Assembly (NCBI RefSeq): GCF_030272615.1
Contig: NC_081414.1
Location: 519,693,185 to 519,757,184, forward strand
Direction: 5' to 3'
DNA length: 64,000 bases
Source of the DNA: Cryptomeria japonica
Lineage: Eukaryota > Streptophyta > Pinopsida > Cupressales > Cupressaceae
A program made the position numbers and the translations under genes. Positions 12,168 to 24,889 of the stretch are shown here, one piece after another. The first letter of the stretch is position 1. Each line of letters opens with the position of its first letter. A model generated the notes under the pieces. That model searched no databases and was not told the DNA's origin. It was given only the letters and a program-made list of their open reading frames with translations.

Positions 12168-12695
12168 CTAGTTCTCATCTTGCAAAAATATTCCAGTTTG
12201 GCACATATCCTCAACCAATCCAATTTCATCGTAAAGCTTATCAATTGTCATATTTTCATTTTTACCATATATGTTGTAATATATTTTATTTTTGTCTTGA
12301 TATTCCATGCTAAAAGAATCACTACAATCTCCTTTTGTTTTCACCACACGGGGCATCAAACTTTTATAAATCATTATATCATTTGATTTATAAACTTTTA
12401 TCTTTTGAGACTTTCTAATATTTTTAAATATCACATTATCTCTCCTTACTTTATGGACACACTCCAAGTCAACCCTGACATATTGCTTTTTATCCCCCCT
12501 TCTTGAATTTACCATATAAGAAATCAAATTCCTCTGAACCATCATGCTTTTATCCTTATAAAGGTTTTTCATTTGAAATACTCCTATATTTGGAAATACA
12601 TCAATACTCATCCCTATTTTATAGGCTTTCTCCATTTCTCCTGAGAGATGTTGTCTTTCAACCTTTATTTCCTTGTGGTGATTAGGTGAAATCAT
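12168..12695 (-). CDS. Unrecognised basic ORF of the gag-only element, 175 aa
   Basis: The longest open frame in the interior, on the same strand as gag but in another frame, between gag and the 3' LTR. It is polar and rich in Lys, Ile, Asn and Asp, with no motif I recognise (no DSG, YxDD or zinc ligands). It sits where pol would be in an autonomous element but is far too short. It could be a residual pol scrap degraded beyond recognition, or an element-specific protein. Coding status is uncertain. Confidence 0.35.
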   Translation of the reverse strand: MISPNHHKEIKVERQHLSGEMEKAYKIGMSIDVFPNIGVFQMKNLYKDKSMMVQRNLISYMVNSRRGDKKQYVRVDLECVHKVRRDNVIFKNIRKSQKIKVYKSNDIMIYKSLMPRVVKTKGDCSDSFSMEYQDKNKIYYNIYGKNENMTIDKLYDEIGLVEDMCQTGIFLQDEN

Positions 12696-13104
12696 ACTAA
12701 CAATATCAACATCAAAATTGGGAGAATTTTTTTTTCTTTGTTACTCCCCTATGTGATTGATGTAAACCTAAAGTCAAAAATTCATACTTAGGCTTACTTT
12801 TCAATTGTACCTTTTGTTGGAGAGATAGATTATTTGGAAACCCTAAACTTTTCTCATGAACATGTTCTTTTTTTTAAAAAAAAATTTATATCACCAATTT
12901 TATTTGTCTAAGTGTGCTTTGGAGAATGCAACTTTTCTAATCCATAAAAATGCTCCTAATCATCCTCATTGTTATTTATGTCATTTCTCAATAAGATCTC
13001 CTGATCATCTGGAGATATTTCTTTTTCTTCATATAGTGGATTTGAAAACACATAGAGATCTTTGTTAGACATATTCTGGCAGTATGTCATTTCAACATTT
13101 ATAT

Positions 13105-14175
13105 CTACATTATTATAAAGAGGATTTGTAAAAAATTTAAAATTAACTTGATAGTTATATGACTCTTAATTTTTTGGTCATCATATGTGCTCTCACTGTC
13201 ATTAATGTATTTATCAGAGAAATAGGAGGACTCATCACATAATTTTTTTTCTGAATGGCAGCCATCCTCTATCATGTCATCACACAACTGATTTGAAAAA
13301 GATTTGAACCTATTTCCAGGTGCATGTGCACATACTATCTATTGTCCATGACACACCTCTTTTTCCTTTGTTGCATTTCTCTGATACTCTCTATCCAGAA
13401 GATCTGAAATTTTTTCACTACTGAGCAAACAATCTTCCTTTTGATATTGCATGTTGTCTATTTCTACACAGGTCTCATCAACAATGTATTCTTCTTCAAT
13501 CTTATCTAAACTTCTCTCTTCAATAGGGTTTTGTGTTCCCTTTGTAGATCTCATCCTGCATCCATTATCTTCTGCAACAATTTCATCCTATAGATACCTA
13601 AGAAAACTATACAACTAGGAGTCATACCCTAGCTTATATATTTTATTTAATAACTCATAAAATGGAGGCTTGACATCTAAAGGTATCTCCTGATAAATAT
13701 TGAACATCCTCATGAAGAAATTTACTACAGATTCATCTTCTTGTTTTGTTATATTTAAAAATTCTTCCAAGGGAGACACACGGAATTTTGTTTCCATAGT
13801 GTATTCTTGGTCTTCCTCTAGCTCATAGCACATGCTTCCTTCTTCACCTGCATCATGAAACACATCAAGGAATCATTGCTCCAACTCCCTCCATGATGAG
13901 ATTCTCTATGTAGGGAGTGATGCATAGGCTTCTCTTGCATTATCCTTCATTGTCATGATGAATAACTTCATCACATAATCTTCTGCATAAATCTCATAAT
14001 CCTTTACGAATGTATAAAATGAGCCCAAATGATCAAGTGCTAATTCATCATATTCCCCATGGAATTTTGGTACAAGTTGTGAAAGCTTAGGGAACAACTT
14101 GTTTGGGACACATTGAAAGCTTCTGAGATCTAATGGCCTCATGCCATCTGGAATAAATGGTTTTATTTGAAACAT
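13105..14175 (-). pseudogene. gag of the gag-only Gypsy-type element, broken by stops
   Basis: A single frame runs from an ATG at 14175 down to about 13105, broken by several stops (the open pieces are 14175-13906, 13863-13615, 13554-13339 and 13287-13105). The N-terminal third has the look of a plant retrotransposon gag capsid: KFHGEYDELALDHL, then SFYTFVKDYEIY, AREAYASLP and SSWRELEQ followed by F, a pattern typical of Ty3 gag. The second third continues with EEFLNITKQEDESVVNFF. The C-terminal part is acidic, with no zinc knuckle. Gag would package element RNA; pol functions must come from elsewhere. Confidence 0.7.
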
Positions 14176-14391
14176 TCTAAACCAAAATCGCTATTTCTTT
14201 CAAAAAGGAAAATTTTCATCTCCTTGTAGATCTTCTCCCTCAATAGAGTCACCAACTGAAATAGATCTTCTTATGTAGAATAGAGTCACCACCTCTTGTG
14301 GAGGAAAATATTACTTACTGATCTCTTGGGTTCTTCCTTCCAGTAGAGCACACCTTAACAGAGATTCTGGAATTGAAATTTTGTAGACAAC

Positions 14392-14409
14392 TCCCCAATA
14401 GAGTCGCCA
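14392..14409 (-). other. Primer-binding site of the gag-only element
   Basis: On the minus strand TGGCGACTCTATTGGGGA follows the 5' LTR end by three bases. It is close to the TGGCGACTCTGCTGGGGA type of PBS common in plant Gypsy elements. This sets the strand of the element. Confidence 0.75.
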
Positions 14410-14412
14410 ATC

Positions 14413-15919
14413 TATTGGTGCCCAAAACCACAGATTAGAAAACCCAAAGACTTGCCAAATCCTCAAGAGGTCTAATTAGCCTTGACCAACAAATAGGGAT
14501 AGTCAAAGACTAAATCCCTCTGCACTTTAGGCTCCACTAAACCTAGGTGGGTGTACCTCACACTCTCAAGCACAAAAGAGATTATTTAAAGTGGATTTAA
14601 GCCTTTTAGCAAATTACAAACTGGCAAATTGTTGTCTGCAATTATGTTTTATTATCTACTTTAACTGAATGCTTTGAAAAGAAACGATTGTGAATGTATA
14701 TTGAAAATGAGATTTATTTCAAGACCTAAACGACATATGCATAGATCAGTTCAAATAGGATTTGGGAAGAATGGTTTTATGTCAAGGACCTTGAATGCAT
14801 ACAGATCAAAACCTTGAAAATTCAATAACAGACCAGTGCCTCTATCCAGGGATATATATATATATATATATATATATGACACTTTGTGGACAGAATATCT
14901 TATCAACTCAAGAGACAATTTCTCATCAACTATGAAGGTTCAATATGTGTTACACAAACAATAAGACCTCAATATTTCACCTAATACAACAACATGTGAT
15001 TCACATCATAGAAAATCTATAAATAGATTTATCAAGAGGACAAAGATAACTCATCAACACAAAAGTGTACACAATATTTTAAAAAAGAGACAGGGAACCT
15101 TGTATATTAATCTATAGGAAATAATTGCATAAATAAGCTGCACTTGTAAATACTTCATTACAGATTGCTTGCACAAAATGATACTTCTTCTTCCTATAGA
15201 CTTCTCTAATACAAAATGATATTCAATCCTTACAGCATTATTTTACTCTTATGACTCTCCCCCTTCATATCTACATTTTTTAACCACTTGCATATGCGGT
15301 TGAATGGGAACCATACCCCTTTTGGGGTGAAAATACACCATTTTACATTAGAATTAACAAAACCCTTTGAAATTAATATGCAAACTAGTTAGTCAATAAC
15401 CTTGTTTTAAGCTATCTTTTAGGTTTTTGTTTGGTCAACTTCCTTAAAATTTAGATACGAATCTGAAACTTTTTTTTAGTGGTAGGAAACAACCACTTCT
15501 AAAATGGGTCTTCATCAGATTTAATATTTGCATACATTTTCATTCCAAGTCGGCATCTTTGTTCATGCAAGTCGAAATAACAGGCTTTTCAGCCTTCTTA
15601 CGGTCTTCTGTATCATCTACAACCAAAAACACATTGTACAGATCTAATATTTTTAGTGGAGCTTGAAAACTTGATTTTCTAAAATGGGTATTTCTTATAT
15701 TTTCATGTTTCATTCATTTTAATTCTATGTTCATATCATCTTTTCTACAGATCAAAAACACTAGTCTTTTATGGGGTCCATTGGAATTAATTTAGTCATA
15801 TCCTCCTTTACTCTAGTTGTTCAAATCATTAATCATCCATTACGTGTCATTTCCATGAAGTGACCATCATTTTTAATAGTAGGGTGCTTGAAATTATTTG
15901 GAAATTTGAAGCCCCAACA
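14413..15919 (-). repeat. 5' LTR of the gag-only Gypsy-type element
   Basis: About 1507 bp, ending (plus strand) GCCCCAACA. It differs from the partner LTR by scattered substitutions and by an expanded TA microsatellite at about 14851-14877. The first bases, TATTGG, are a decayed TGTTGG. Confidence 0.85.
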
Positions 15920-15924
15920 GTTCT

Positions 15925-16366
15925 AACCAAGGCAAAAAGTTATAACAATTACTTATGAGATAAAGTCTCATATAGTATGCACTCATATAAGTGAAGAGTT
16001 ACAAACCTATTGACATCAACATCATTGAATAGAAATAGTGCTTCTAGAATCAATAAAACATATAGAAAGGACACAAAAATAGTCTTGAAGAAGGAAGTCC
16101 CAGGTTTGAGACCCAAAGCATCACAAAAGCAACGAGTAGTCTTAGAGAACAACACAATAAAAGGTATAATAGTCTTTTAAGACTGTCACTACCAAGTATG
16201 AAAATGAAGATCACAAGCTACAACAAGGAACTCAATCCATTTGTAGTCCCAATCAGCTAGTCAAAGGCAAATGTGGTCTCAGAACCATAAATAAGACATT
16301 GACAATAAGATTCAAAAGAGAAGTGACAGATCAGTCCACATTCAAAGGACATAGTAGCTATAGCAG
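15925..16366. other. Non-coding interior of element B, second piece
   Basis: About 440 bases between the gag-only element and a solo LTR. Its texture (GACAATAAG, CAGTCCACA, AAAGGACA words) resembles 20825-21450 on the far side of the solo LTR, consistent with one original stretch. No coding region seen. Confidence 0.4.
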
Positions 16367-17112
16367 TGTCATGCCCAAACTTTTGGGCAAGAATGGGATA
16401 AAAAAAATTTAAATCGCAACTAAATAACATTAAAGTGCTAATATGAAATGCACTAGCAAATTGTCTTAACTATGAGTGAGTTAATTCTAACCACTAACTC
16501 AAGTAAGTGATATTAATTTAAAATTAAATGTGGAATACTAAATGAAATTAATTTATTATCTCATCAAATTTAGTCAATAGTTTAATTAAATCAAAACTCT
16601 CTTAAAATAATTGATGAAGATAAAATTAATCTCCAATAACCATTATTTGTTTTTTTTAGGATCTAATTAAATTAGTCCTAGCACTTAGTTTATAAATGTC
16701 TATATTTTTATTTTAACAATAATTAAAAATGTTTAAACTAAATTGACTAAAGGATCAATTAAATCCATAATGGGATTTTCCTATAAAGTTTAATCTTATC
16801 GTATACCTATATTTAAGAGGGCTAAAATTATTTTCCCCTAGCCAAAAAATAACTTACCCCAATTGGTTATAAACTTTCTAAAAGATTAAACTTCATAAGT
16901 AATTCAATTAAACATAAAGTTTAATCTCGAACCCTATATCAGATTTAACTCCAAAATAATAATATAATTTTAAACATCCTCTTTTTTTTTTTTAAATATC
17001 CTTATGTTTATCAAAACAAATAATTGTCCATATGTTTATTAAAACATATCAAATTTATAAGCACTTAGTTAAATATTAAATCTAAAATTTACCCTAGCCA
17101 TCCTTTTTTTCA

Positions 17113-17116
<4 letters not shown>

Positions 17117-17148
<32 letters not shown>
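17117..17148. repeat. TA microsatellite
   Basis: About 16 uninterrupted TA units inside the 4.45 kb solo LTR. Confidence 0.9.
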
Positions 17149-17154
<6 letters not shown>

Positions 17155-17469
17155 AATTTTCACATATTTATAAAATGTCCATGTAAACCCTAACTAGGAA
17201 TATATATATGAATAAACCCTTTTATATTTTTCCATTATTAAAAATGTCCATGAAAACCCTAATCCTTTTTTTTTAATATTAGACAACCCCCTTTTATTTT
17301 ATTTTAACCTCATTACTTGCCCTAACCCCAAATCTTTGCGCTAGGGCTTTATTTTTTTATTTTTTTTGTTTCAAAATTGTAGGGCCGAATGAATGCATGG
17401 AGGGTTTTTTTTTTGTTTGAGAGACGGCTTGGAGGAGGTAGTGGCGAGATTCTCCCTGACTGAGTGCTT

Positions 17470-17660
17470 CCCATTGTGTGTCCACATAGTGGTGGCCGCT
17501 TGGCACCACCCACTGTGTGTCCACATAGTGGTGGTGCCGCGAGCGCCGCCCATTGTGTGCCCACATAGTGGTGGTGCCTTTGCGTCATCCACTGTGTGTC
17601 CACATAGTGGTGGTGTCATGGGTGCCGCCCACTGTGTGTATGCACAGTCGGGTTCGGCCC
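17470..17660. repeat. GC-rich tandem repeat, period about 39-40 bp, five copies
   Basis: The unit begins CCCA(T/C)TGTGTG and contains CCACATAGTGGTGG, starting near 17470, 17509, 17549, 17588 and 17628; the last copy has diverged. The core CCACATAGTGG is a near palindrome. The block is GC- and CpG-rich in otherwise very AT-rich DNA. Open frames across it on both strands follow from the repeat and are not genes. A promoter or enhancer role in the LTR is possible but not shown. Confidence 0.85.
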
Positions 17661-17737
17661 CCCCGAAACCCCTAAAAAAATTTCCCCCTTTTTTATATAT
17701 ATTATTATTTTTTGTTTAATTATTTTTTGAAATTATA

Positions 17738-17851
<114 letters not shown>

Positions 17852-20824
17852 TATATATTTAGATGCTCTGAATTTCTAGGGTTAGTCTCTTTTTTTTTTC
17901 ATGCAATGTATGATGTATATTTTTTTTTAAAAACAAAACTTTTAACAGACCCACTAATAAAATTCCAGATTAAAAACAATGTACTCCCTTTTATTTTTAT
18001 ATACTATTTAGCTAGAATTTGAGATAAACTAATTAATTTAGATTTATTTTCTGTAGTAAATGACTGACAAAATCTAACAAAAATTAAACAACAATCTAGA
18101 GAAATATGATATTATTTAATTTGAAAAGTCTGTTTAACCCTATGTTTTAATTTCTGCAAATGAACAAATGATAGAATTAAATATATTTATCCAGCAACTA
18201 TATAAATAGGTTATTATTTAAAATAAACATTCAGCTTTAGATTTTAATTTGTTGCAAATGTAAATAACAGATTTAAGTGAACTTAAAACAGTAACTATAT
18301 AAATCTAGAATTTATTAAAATAATTCTTTAGAGATGGCTATCATAACTCTTAGATTTTATTTTTTGCAATAAATAAAATGACAGATTTAAATAAGCTAAC
18401 TTTTGCACTTCCATGTATAGATCTAAATGTTTTATTTCCAACCTACTACATGCATGTGAAGCTATTCATTCCTTTCCTATTTTATTTCATTTTAAATGCA
18501 TAAGGAATAAAGTAATTTTTTTGCTTTTCAAATTATCATATACACATCAGATATTATTTTTCAGAACTTTAGGAACTAATCCATAAATATTCATTTCATT
18601 TCTGCAGTATAGCATAATAAAATATTTCATTTCCTTAAAGTACGTTTAAAAGACACTATCGTCACTTTACAAATAGGTCTCTCATTTCTAATAAATGAAG
18701 ACTTTCAAAGAATAATAATTACATTTACAAATATTTTTCTGCATCAATAACTCCAACCACTTCTACTTGTCCTATTTCTTTCTTCCAACAACCTGCAATA
18801 AATCAAAAGCTATGACCATGAAGTTCTCACCTCCTAGCCTAGGCTGACTAGTAGCCACCCCCGAGCTTGGAGAACCAAGCCCTAGATAGGTAACACACAT
18901 GCAAACACAACAAACAAGGGAAAATAATCACAAACATATTCCCAACCCAAGCTACACCGCACCACACAATGTGATGTCTTTACATGGGTGGTAGTGGACC
19001 AAATACCCTGAGGAGACTGCAAGTATGGCAAAACAAAAAGCCACCTCATGGAAAACCAAATACGTCATAAGTATAACAACCCCACAACCTTATGCTCCCT
19101 AAGGCATTCATGCCTTATTTCCCTCCTTATGACCCCCAAATGCATAAACAAGCCATGCAGCAAGGGTTACATAGGAATCCCTTGAGATCACTCTCTTAAC
19201 AAGAGCCTCTCACTCGAGGGCTATCAAAATCCTACAACCCACAAGACCATCCTCTCTCCCAAGAGTAGGAGGTCTTGGTTACTCCCAAAACACAGAATAT
19301 ACGCAAGAGTAAAATGTAGAACACAAAATAATTTTCATAGGGGAAAATACAAGAAACAAGCCTTTTCCATACAAGTAGTTCCTTTCAACATAACATGCAA
19401 TATAAAAACAATACAGGAGAAATTTAACCCGCCTTCAACTACCCAAAGGAATGCTAGATTAATTGAGGATGAGCAGGCCAATTCCACAATTTCCTTCCTT
19501 CTCTACCCTTAGCCAATTTCCTAAAACCAAATCTATCTTTCCTTTCAAAAATTCTTGTCTCCAAAAATGGAGAGTGGGTGATTACCCGCAAAATCTCTCA
19601 TTCTTTTCTAAAAAGGCCCTGGTGAGAGTTCTCATAGGTTTCTAAAATTGAAAAAGGAAAATTCAGAAAAAGATCCAAAAGGATCTCTCATCAAAAAGGA
19701 AAGTTAAGAACTTAGGTGATGCCTTCTAATTTTCAATTTTCGCTCAACTTAGGAAACCCACTTTTTAGGGTGTCTAAATGGTCACATGGGAGTTGAAACA
19801 TGCCTAAAATTACTCCTAACCCTTAGGTATACCTTATGGGTTTTAGGAAACACTCTTAAACTACCCCTATGTGTCCATTTAACCCCTTTTAAACACCTTT
19901 GAAGTTAATTTTCGGGTCAAACTTAAGTTGACCACTCCAAAGATTCTCTTCCCAAGGCAATTATGGACTCACATTAAATTAATTGAAAAAGCTATGGTTA
20001 AACAACTCCCTCCAAGAGACAATTTAAAAAAAACAAAACATAAATCAACACGTGTCAAGTGACATAATAAAAATACTTTTACAAAATTATACATGAAATC
20101 TTGTCTCTTGTTGGACTTACACAAATAAATAAAATCAATCTAACACACATGCAACATCCACTTTTACAAGTAAAATACTATACAAATGGGGTGTCGTCTC
20201 TCCAAATAGACAGACCCTGGTTTTACAAATGTACATAGGTCTATGTTTGGTTCATAATATTTCCATGGTCACATGGATAATTTTCCTGCACATCTCAATT
20301 ACACATTAGTAATTTTGAATAACCTCATATAATATAAAACACATGAATAAGAATACACATCAAACACTCTGCATACAATATACACTTAAACAAATCAATA
20401 CATCTTACATCCAAATAACTCCACATAAGCAAATATCATAATTCTCATAATTTTGATCCACACATAAAACATGCATCCTATTTCTATCATCATAGTAAAG
20501 TCTTGCAAATACAATAATGACATATATCATCTCAAATTTATCCTATTCTAGAATCATGTAGAGTTTTATATCATACAGCATATAAATGAAGCATCAACAT
20601 ATAGCAATGTTATCCAAATCATGGAATCATATAAGTTCTAAATCCATAATGCATAAAATTGTACACCTCAAGGTGAAATGGTTCTGTAACCTGGTTCAAT
20701 TACTTTTCTCACCAATCTATCTATCTAACATAGCCCATCCTATTGTATTATAGCATTTATTAGTAGGGTCAAACATGGTCAACTAAGTTAATCAAAGCTT
20801 GGTTGGGGAGGGCCTTACAAGCAA

Positions 20825-21969
20825 CACACAAAAATAGCAGCCAAAATCAATGATAATGCAACCCATGTAAGTGTATAGAGAGATAAATATTTTGAGAACT
20901 CTTTTACAATCATCATAAGCTCAAAAACAGTGGGGAAAGATCATTCTATTGTCATGTAAGGTATATGACATAAAGTATAAGAAAAAATTTCTAAGAACAT
21001 AATAGCAATGTAAAGGGGTGTTGACTTTTATAAATAGTCAAGATAACCATGAAGACATGCTTGCAATCTCTAAAGAGAGAATACAGTTAAGAGTATTGGT
21101 AGCAAAAAGATGATAGTGAGGAGATACAATCCTTAGTGGATAATAGACAATGACATAAGCACAAACACAGTCACAAAAGATAGCACTTCGAAGGACACCA
21201 ATAGTGTTCACTGCTTGATATGGTATAGTAAGAGAGATTGCAAACCTAGGAAAACCCTAAATACAAAGATATGAATAGTGGAGTAGCAGCTCCAAGGAAC
21301 AGTACACAGTCAAAATACAGTGACAATCTTTAATAAAGAACTTCAACCCCATAGTCTCATATGACAGTGATTTAGTTGTCAATGAATGCAAAGAGGACAA
21401 TGACAAGTTTACATAGTCATCAACAAAAGACTCGGCCCATGAAATGGACAGTGAAATGATTAGTAAAATTTTTAGGGGTAATGGTGTTGTTAAAGATCTT
21501 TATAGAAAATCTAAATCATTAGATGTCACATTGTCACACAAGAGAAAAGAATCAATACAAAGGAGCATTAGTCACAAGAATTCTCATAAAACCATTAGAG
21601 GAGTCCTAATGAATGAGAGAAATCAATGATAAATTAAACATAGAAGTCTAAGATAAAATACAGTCAGTCGTAACTATCTTTTGCAGAAATTTTCAGAGGT
21701 CCATTTTTTTTTAGAATGGAAAATGTGTAATACTGCAGAAAGAGAGCCTCTAATTTTGATAATCATAAAAAATGTTGAATTTAAAGATTGAAATAAAAGC
21801 TTGCAGTAGTATATGACATTATAACATCATTTTGAGCCTTTCTATAGATAAGTTATTAGTTGGGAGAGGATTTGCACTCATAAACAACATGATAGAAGCA
21901 ATTTTGAGCCTTTTTGTGCATAATTCAAGTTCAAATCTGATCCCATGGCTTTGGAAATCATCAATCAGT
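20825..21969. other. Non-coding interior of element B, third piece
   Basis: About 1.15 kb up to the 3' LTR of element B, with no supported coding sequence; a 61-codon frame at 21444-21629 looks like chance. The bases before the LTR are only weakly purine-rich, so the PPT has decayed or is not recognisable. Confidence 0.4.
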
Positions 21970-23005
21970 TGAAGTTGTTGGCTTTCAATTTTGTGGGTTA
22001 AAATTTGTGGTCTTGAAAGCATCAATCAATAATGCAATAGTTCTACCCCATCAAATAAGGAGTTTTGGATAAGTTTACAATAGTTTAAGCTCAAGTTAAG
22101 ACCTCATGTGGGTTATACACCAATTAAGGGGAAATTTGAGGTCACCTATAATGAGTTCAATGCAGTTTGACCCCCTCTTTTGCATACTTTTAGCTCAAAT
22201 TTGATCAAGCAAGATCTTTTAGGCAATTTGGAAATGCAAACAAGAGGAAGGACTTCCAGTTAAAGATGAGATCACTTTTTTAGCAGCAATTCTTCTTCAA
22301 CTCTTTGAAGCTTCTCTTCTATAAGCCTTTCTCTCCTTCTCTTTTCAAAGTTAGTTCTTTCTTTTCTTGCATTACTTAGCAACAAGAAGGGTAATAGCTC
22401 ATCTTATACAAGCATTGTAATTATTTTTATCAATTGATGAATAAAATACAAGTTCTTCTCATTTTTCTTGTCTCACTCATTGTCATATGTATGATCTGAT
22501 GAAATTATTGTGATTTTGTTTTCAAAATCCTTTTTTTTTGTCTCATGAATGCTTTGATCAACAAAGAAAATTCATTATAGGATCAAGTTGTGTGTTGTCC
22601 TATTTGTTTTCAAAATATTGAATGTTGTGAAAAATATTTCCTTCAGACAAAATTATGAAAACTCCCAAGCCTCCATACAAACTATTCATAGGTTTCATGA
22701 TCTCATGTGAGTTGTAATAAGGTTTTAGGTTCTTTTGAAGATGATAAATCTTTTAGGATAGAAATTAATATCAATCCCATTGGTGTATCACCTCCCATTA
22801 GGAGTAGGTTTTTATTTTCCAGCAAGCTTTCTCTATCCTTTTTCTTAGTCAAATTAGTTTTCTAGGAGGTTTCACCAAGAGAACCAGCTTGCTCTAGAGG
22901 TTTATTTCCACTATAGGCAACCCATGGGCTTATAAATATTCCAATGTTTCATAAGATTTTCGAGCATTCATCTTTTGCATAACGGGTGCAATCTTTGTGA
23001 CAACA
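21970..23005 (+). mobile_element. 3' LTR of element B
   Basis: Close copy of 2840-3879, running TGAAGTTGTTGG ... GTGACAACA. It is followed immediately by ATGAT (23006-23010), the duplicate of 2835-2839. Sequence after it does not resemble the PBS region after the first copy, as expected if this is the 3' LTR and the following DNA is the insertion target. Confidence 0.75.
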
Positions 23006-23010
23006 ATGAT

Positions 23011-23136
23011 AAAGATCACAAAGGCTCGAGTTCAAACCATAAAACACCCTTTTGGGCTAAGAACAAGAATATGGTTAATGACAGAGTTGTTGACATGAAA
23101 AATGCTAAAACATCATCACCTGTTTACAACCTTAAG
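23011..23136 (+). pseudogene. Tat-type Gypsy element C: gag fragment 1
   Basis: Right of the ATGAT duplication a frame reads DKDHKGSSSNHKTPFW, then VVDMKNAKTSSPVYNLK. This is like the Ser/Lys-rich linker before the gag zinc-finger region in plant Tat-lineage elements. It is cut at TTAAG by the chromodomain Gypsy element and resumes at 36300. Confidence 0.6.
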
Positions 23137-24347
23137 TGTAGTACCCTTACTCATTTGAACTGATATTTTGTTCTTATTATTCTCAGTGGATACATTATCA
23201 TTGGTTATTTAGAATTGTATAACATTGTTCCATGTTTTATCTAATTATGAGACATATGATTTATTTGTAGTATTTATGTACTTATGTTTTATGGCATTAT
23301 ATGGTTCATTGCTATGTACTGACGCTTTACTAAATCTATGCACTGTGTGTTGTGTATCTGCAAGTGTATCGGATGCATGGGGATGATTTTCCTTCACTCA
23401 TCTTGGTGAGACAGGGAATGTCGCAAATCTCCTTCATCGATGTGTATGTTGAAATTTCTATATATGTATATATGCATGTGTGGTCGGTAATGCAGGATGT
23501 TGTAGGTACAAGTACCAGGTAGGTACGGGGTATCATCTCCACTTGGCTACACAGGTCTGAGCGTGCCTTATATTTTCCATTGGAAGTGAAGGAGATAGTA
23601 GTTGACCCTATTTTTAGTTAGTTACACTCGGGTGAGTGCCTTCAGTTAGTCACTCTGTCAATTGGTTTGGTCTTCAAATTTTATTGCTTGATCTTTATAA
23701 AAGTCGCATTATGCTTGCTCAGTTTGCGTGTCCAGTATTCCCAATTTTTGTATGTCATTGGTAATTGTTACGTTTATTACATCTATAAGAGTAAAGAGTA
23801 GTTTTGATAATTGGAGGAAAAAGAATCAAGTGATCTAGTGACTTAATATTGTTTATAAAGGACGAGTTAATATCTTGGTATGAGTTGATATGAATTTTAT
23901 CAGCTTGTTAGCTCGATAGTTGCAATTCGATCATTTGAATATATGTAAGGACATTATATACTCGGAAGGCAATAGTCACTTATAAGTAGTTATTGGAGTT
24001 AAGATAAGGTGATCGTATTATCCGTAGTTGATATCGCCCATCGGGTTATTATGTTTTTGGTTTATGCATGTATAAGTTAGAATTATAGATATGATATATA
24101 TAATTCGATTGTTCGAATATAAATTTACAAGCATTTGAAAACAAGTATATATTTATATATATAAACGTAAAATTGCTAGGAAGATTAATGTTTAAATATT
24201 AAAATGAAAATCATTAATTAATTGCTAAAATATAACAAAGAAATTATATTAAACAAATAAAACAAATTATATTAAACAAATAAAACAAATTACATTATAT
24301 AGAAGGTGGCGAGGGTTATAGTTAGAATAAGGTAAACGGTGGTTGAT

Positions 24348-24394
24348 GGTAATATCGACCACCCCCCTTAATATAGGGAGGGGTCGGTATTACC
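24348..24394. repeat. Inverted repeat upstream of the LTR TATA box, 5' LTR
   Basis: GGTAATATCGACCACCCCCC pairs with GGGAGGGGTCGGTATTACC with few mismatches around a short AT loop. It is kept in the 3' LTR (33414-33460). It lies about 490 bases before the TATA box and could be a regulatory hairpin or protein-binding palindrome. Confidence 0.75.
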
Positions 24395-24881
24395 ACCGAC
24401 TACCCTCCTCCTTCACATAACACGTACTCCCTCCATTAAACACTGTAGTCAGAAGGCATAGAGAGGTTTCCTTCGTTAACTCTGCAGTCAGCAATGACAC
24501 CACTCGCCCTCTCACTGTTTCAAAGTGATAAACAACTACTCTCCACATCCAGTTTCTCCACGAGCTCCAGTTTGTTGGCATCTAATAGAAGATTGACCGA
24601 TTGAGGAGGGGATTAGACTGGCACGTAAGGTTAAGACTGAAACATCAACCTTAGTTGACTCAAGACCTGGCAGATTAAACATACATTTTGCTGAATGCCA
24701 ACATACTGATCTCTCCACCCATCCAATAATTGCTATAACCTCTATCAAGGAGCGCAGAGAGCTGTAGTTAACTATGGATGGACTCCTTACGTGGAGAAAT
24801 AAGAAGAGTTGGAGATAAAAGATGTTTAGTTGATAACTATCACTAAGCCCCAAATTTAGGAGAAGCGATGGATGATTTTTG

Positions 24882-24889
24882 TATAAATA
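24882..24889 (+). promoter_or_regulatory. Candidate TATA box of the 5' LTR
   Basis: TATAAATA in a GC-flanked context (GTATAAATAGGGGG), followed by a purine-rich leader. The same site is intact in the 3' LTR at 33948-33955. It probably marks the U3/R boundary, about 2.5 kb before the LTR end. Confidence 0.65.

Larger units (their letters stand above)
10509..15919 (-). mobile_element. Complete gag-only Gypsy-type retrotransposon (TR-GAG-like)
   Basis: Two direct repeats of ~1.5 kb (10509-11998 and 14413-15919) enclose 2.4 kb. The outer flanks are an exact duplication GTTCT (10504-10508 and 15920-15924). A PBS lies just inside the right repeat on the minus strand, so that is the 5' LTR. The interior has a gag-like ORF and one unrecognised ORF but no protease, integrase, RT or RNase H. 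At 5.4 kb it is short for a Gypsy element. I infer a non-autonomous element mobilised in trans, now mutated. Confidence 0.85.

Noticed and set aside
17470-17660. Regularly spaced repeats that could suggest a CRISPR array
   Set aside because: The repeats are head-to-tail with no unique spacers, in plant DNA, inside an LTR.
17349-17719. Open frames of 69-108 codons on both strands of the GC-rich block
   Set aside because: They follow from a 39-40-base tandem repeat with few stop-like words; several overlapping frames are open at once, and there is no conserved start or domain.
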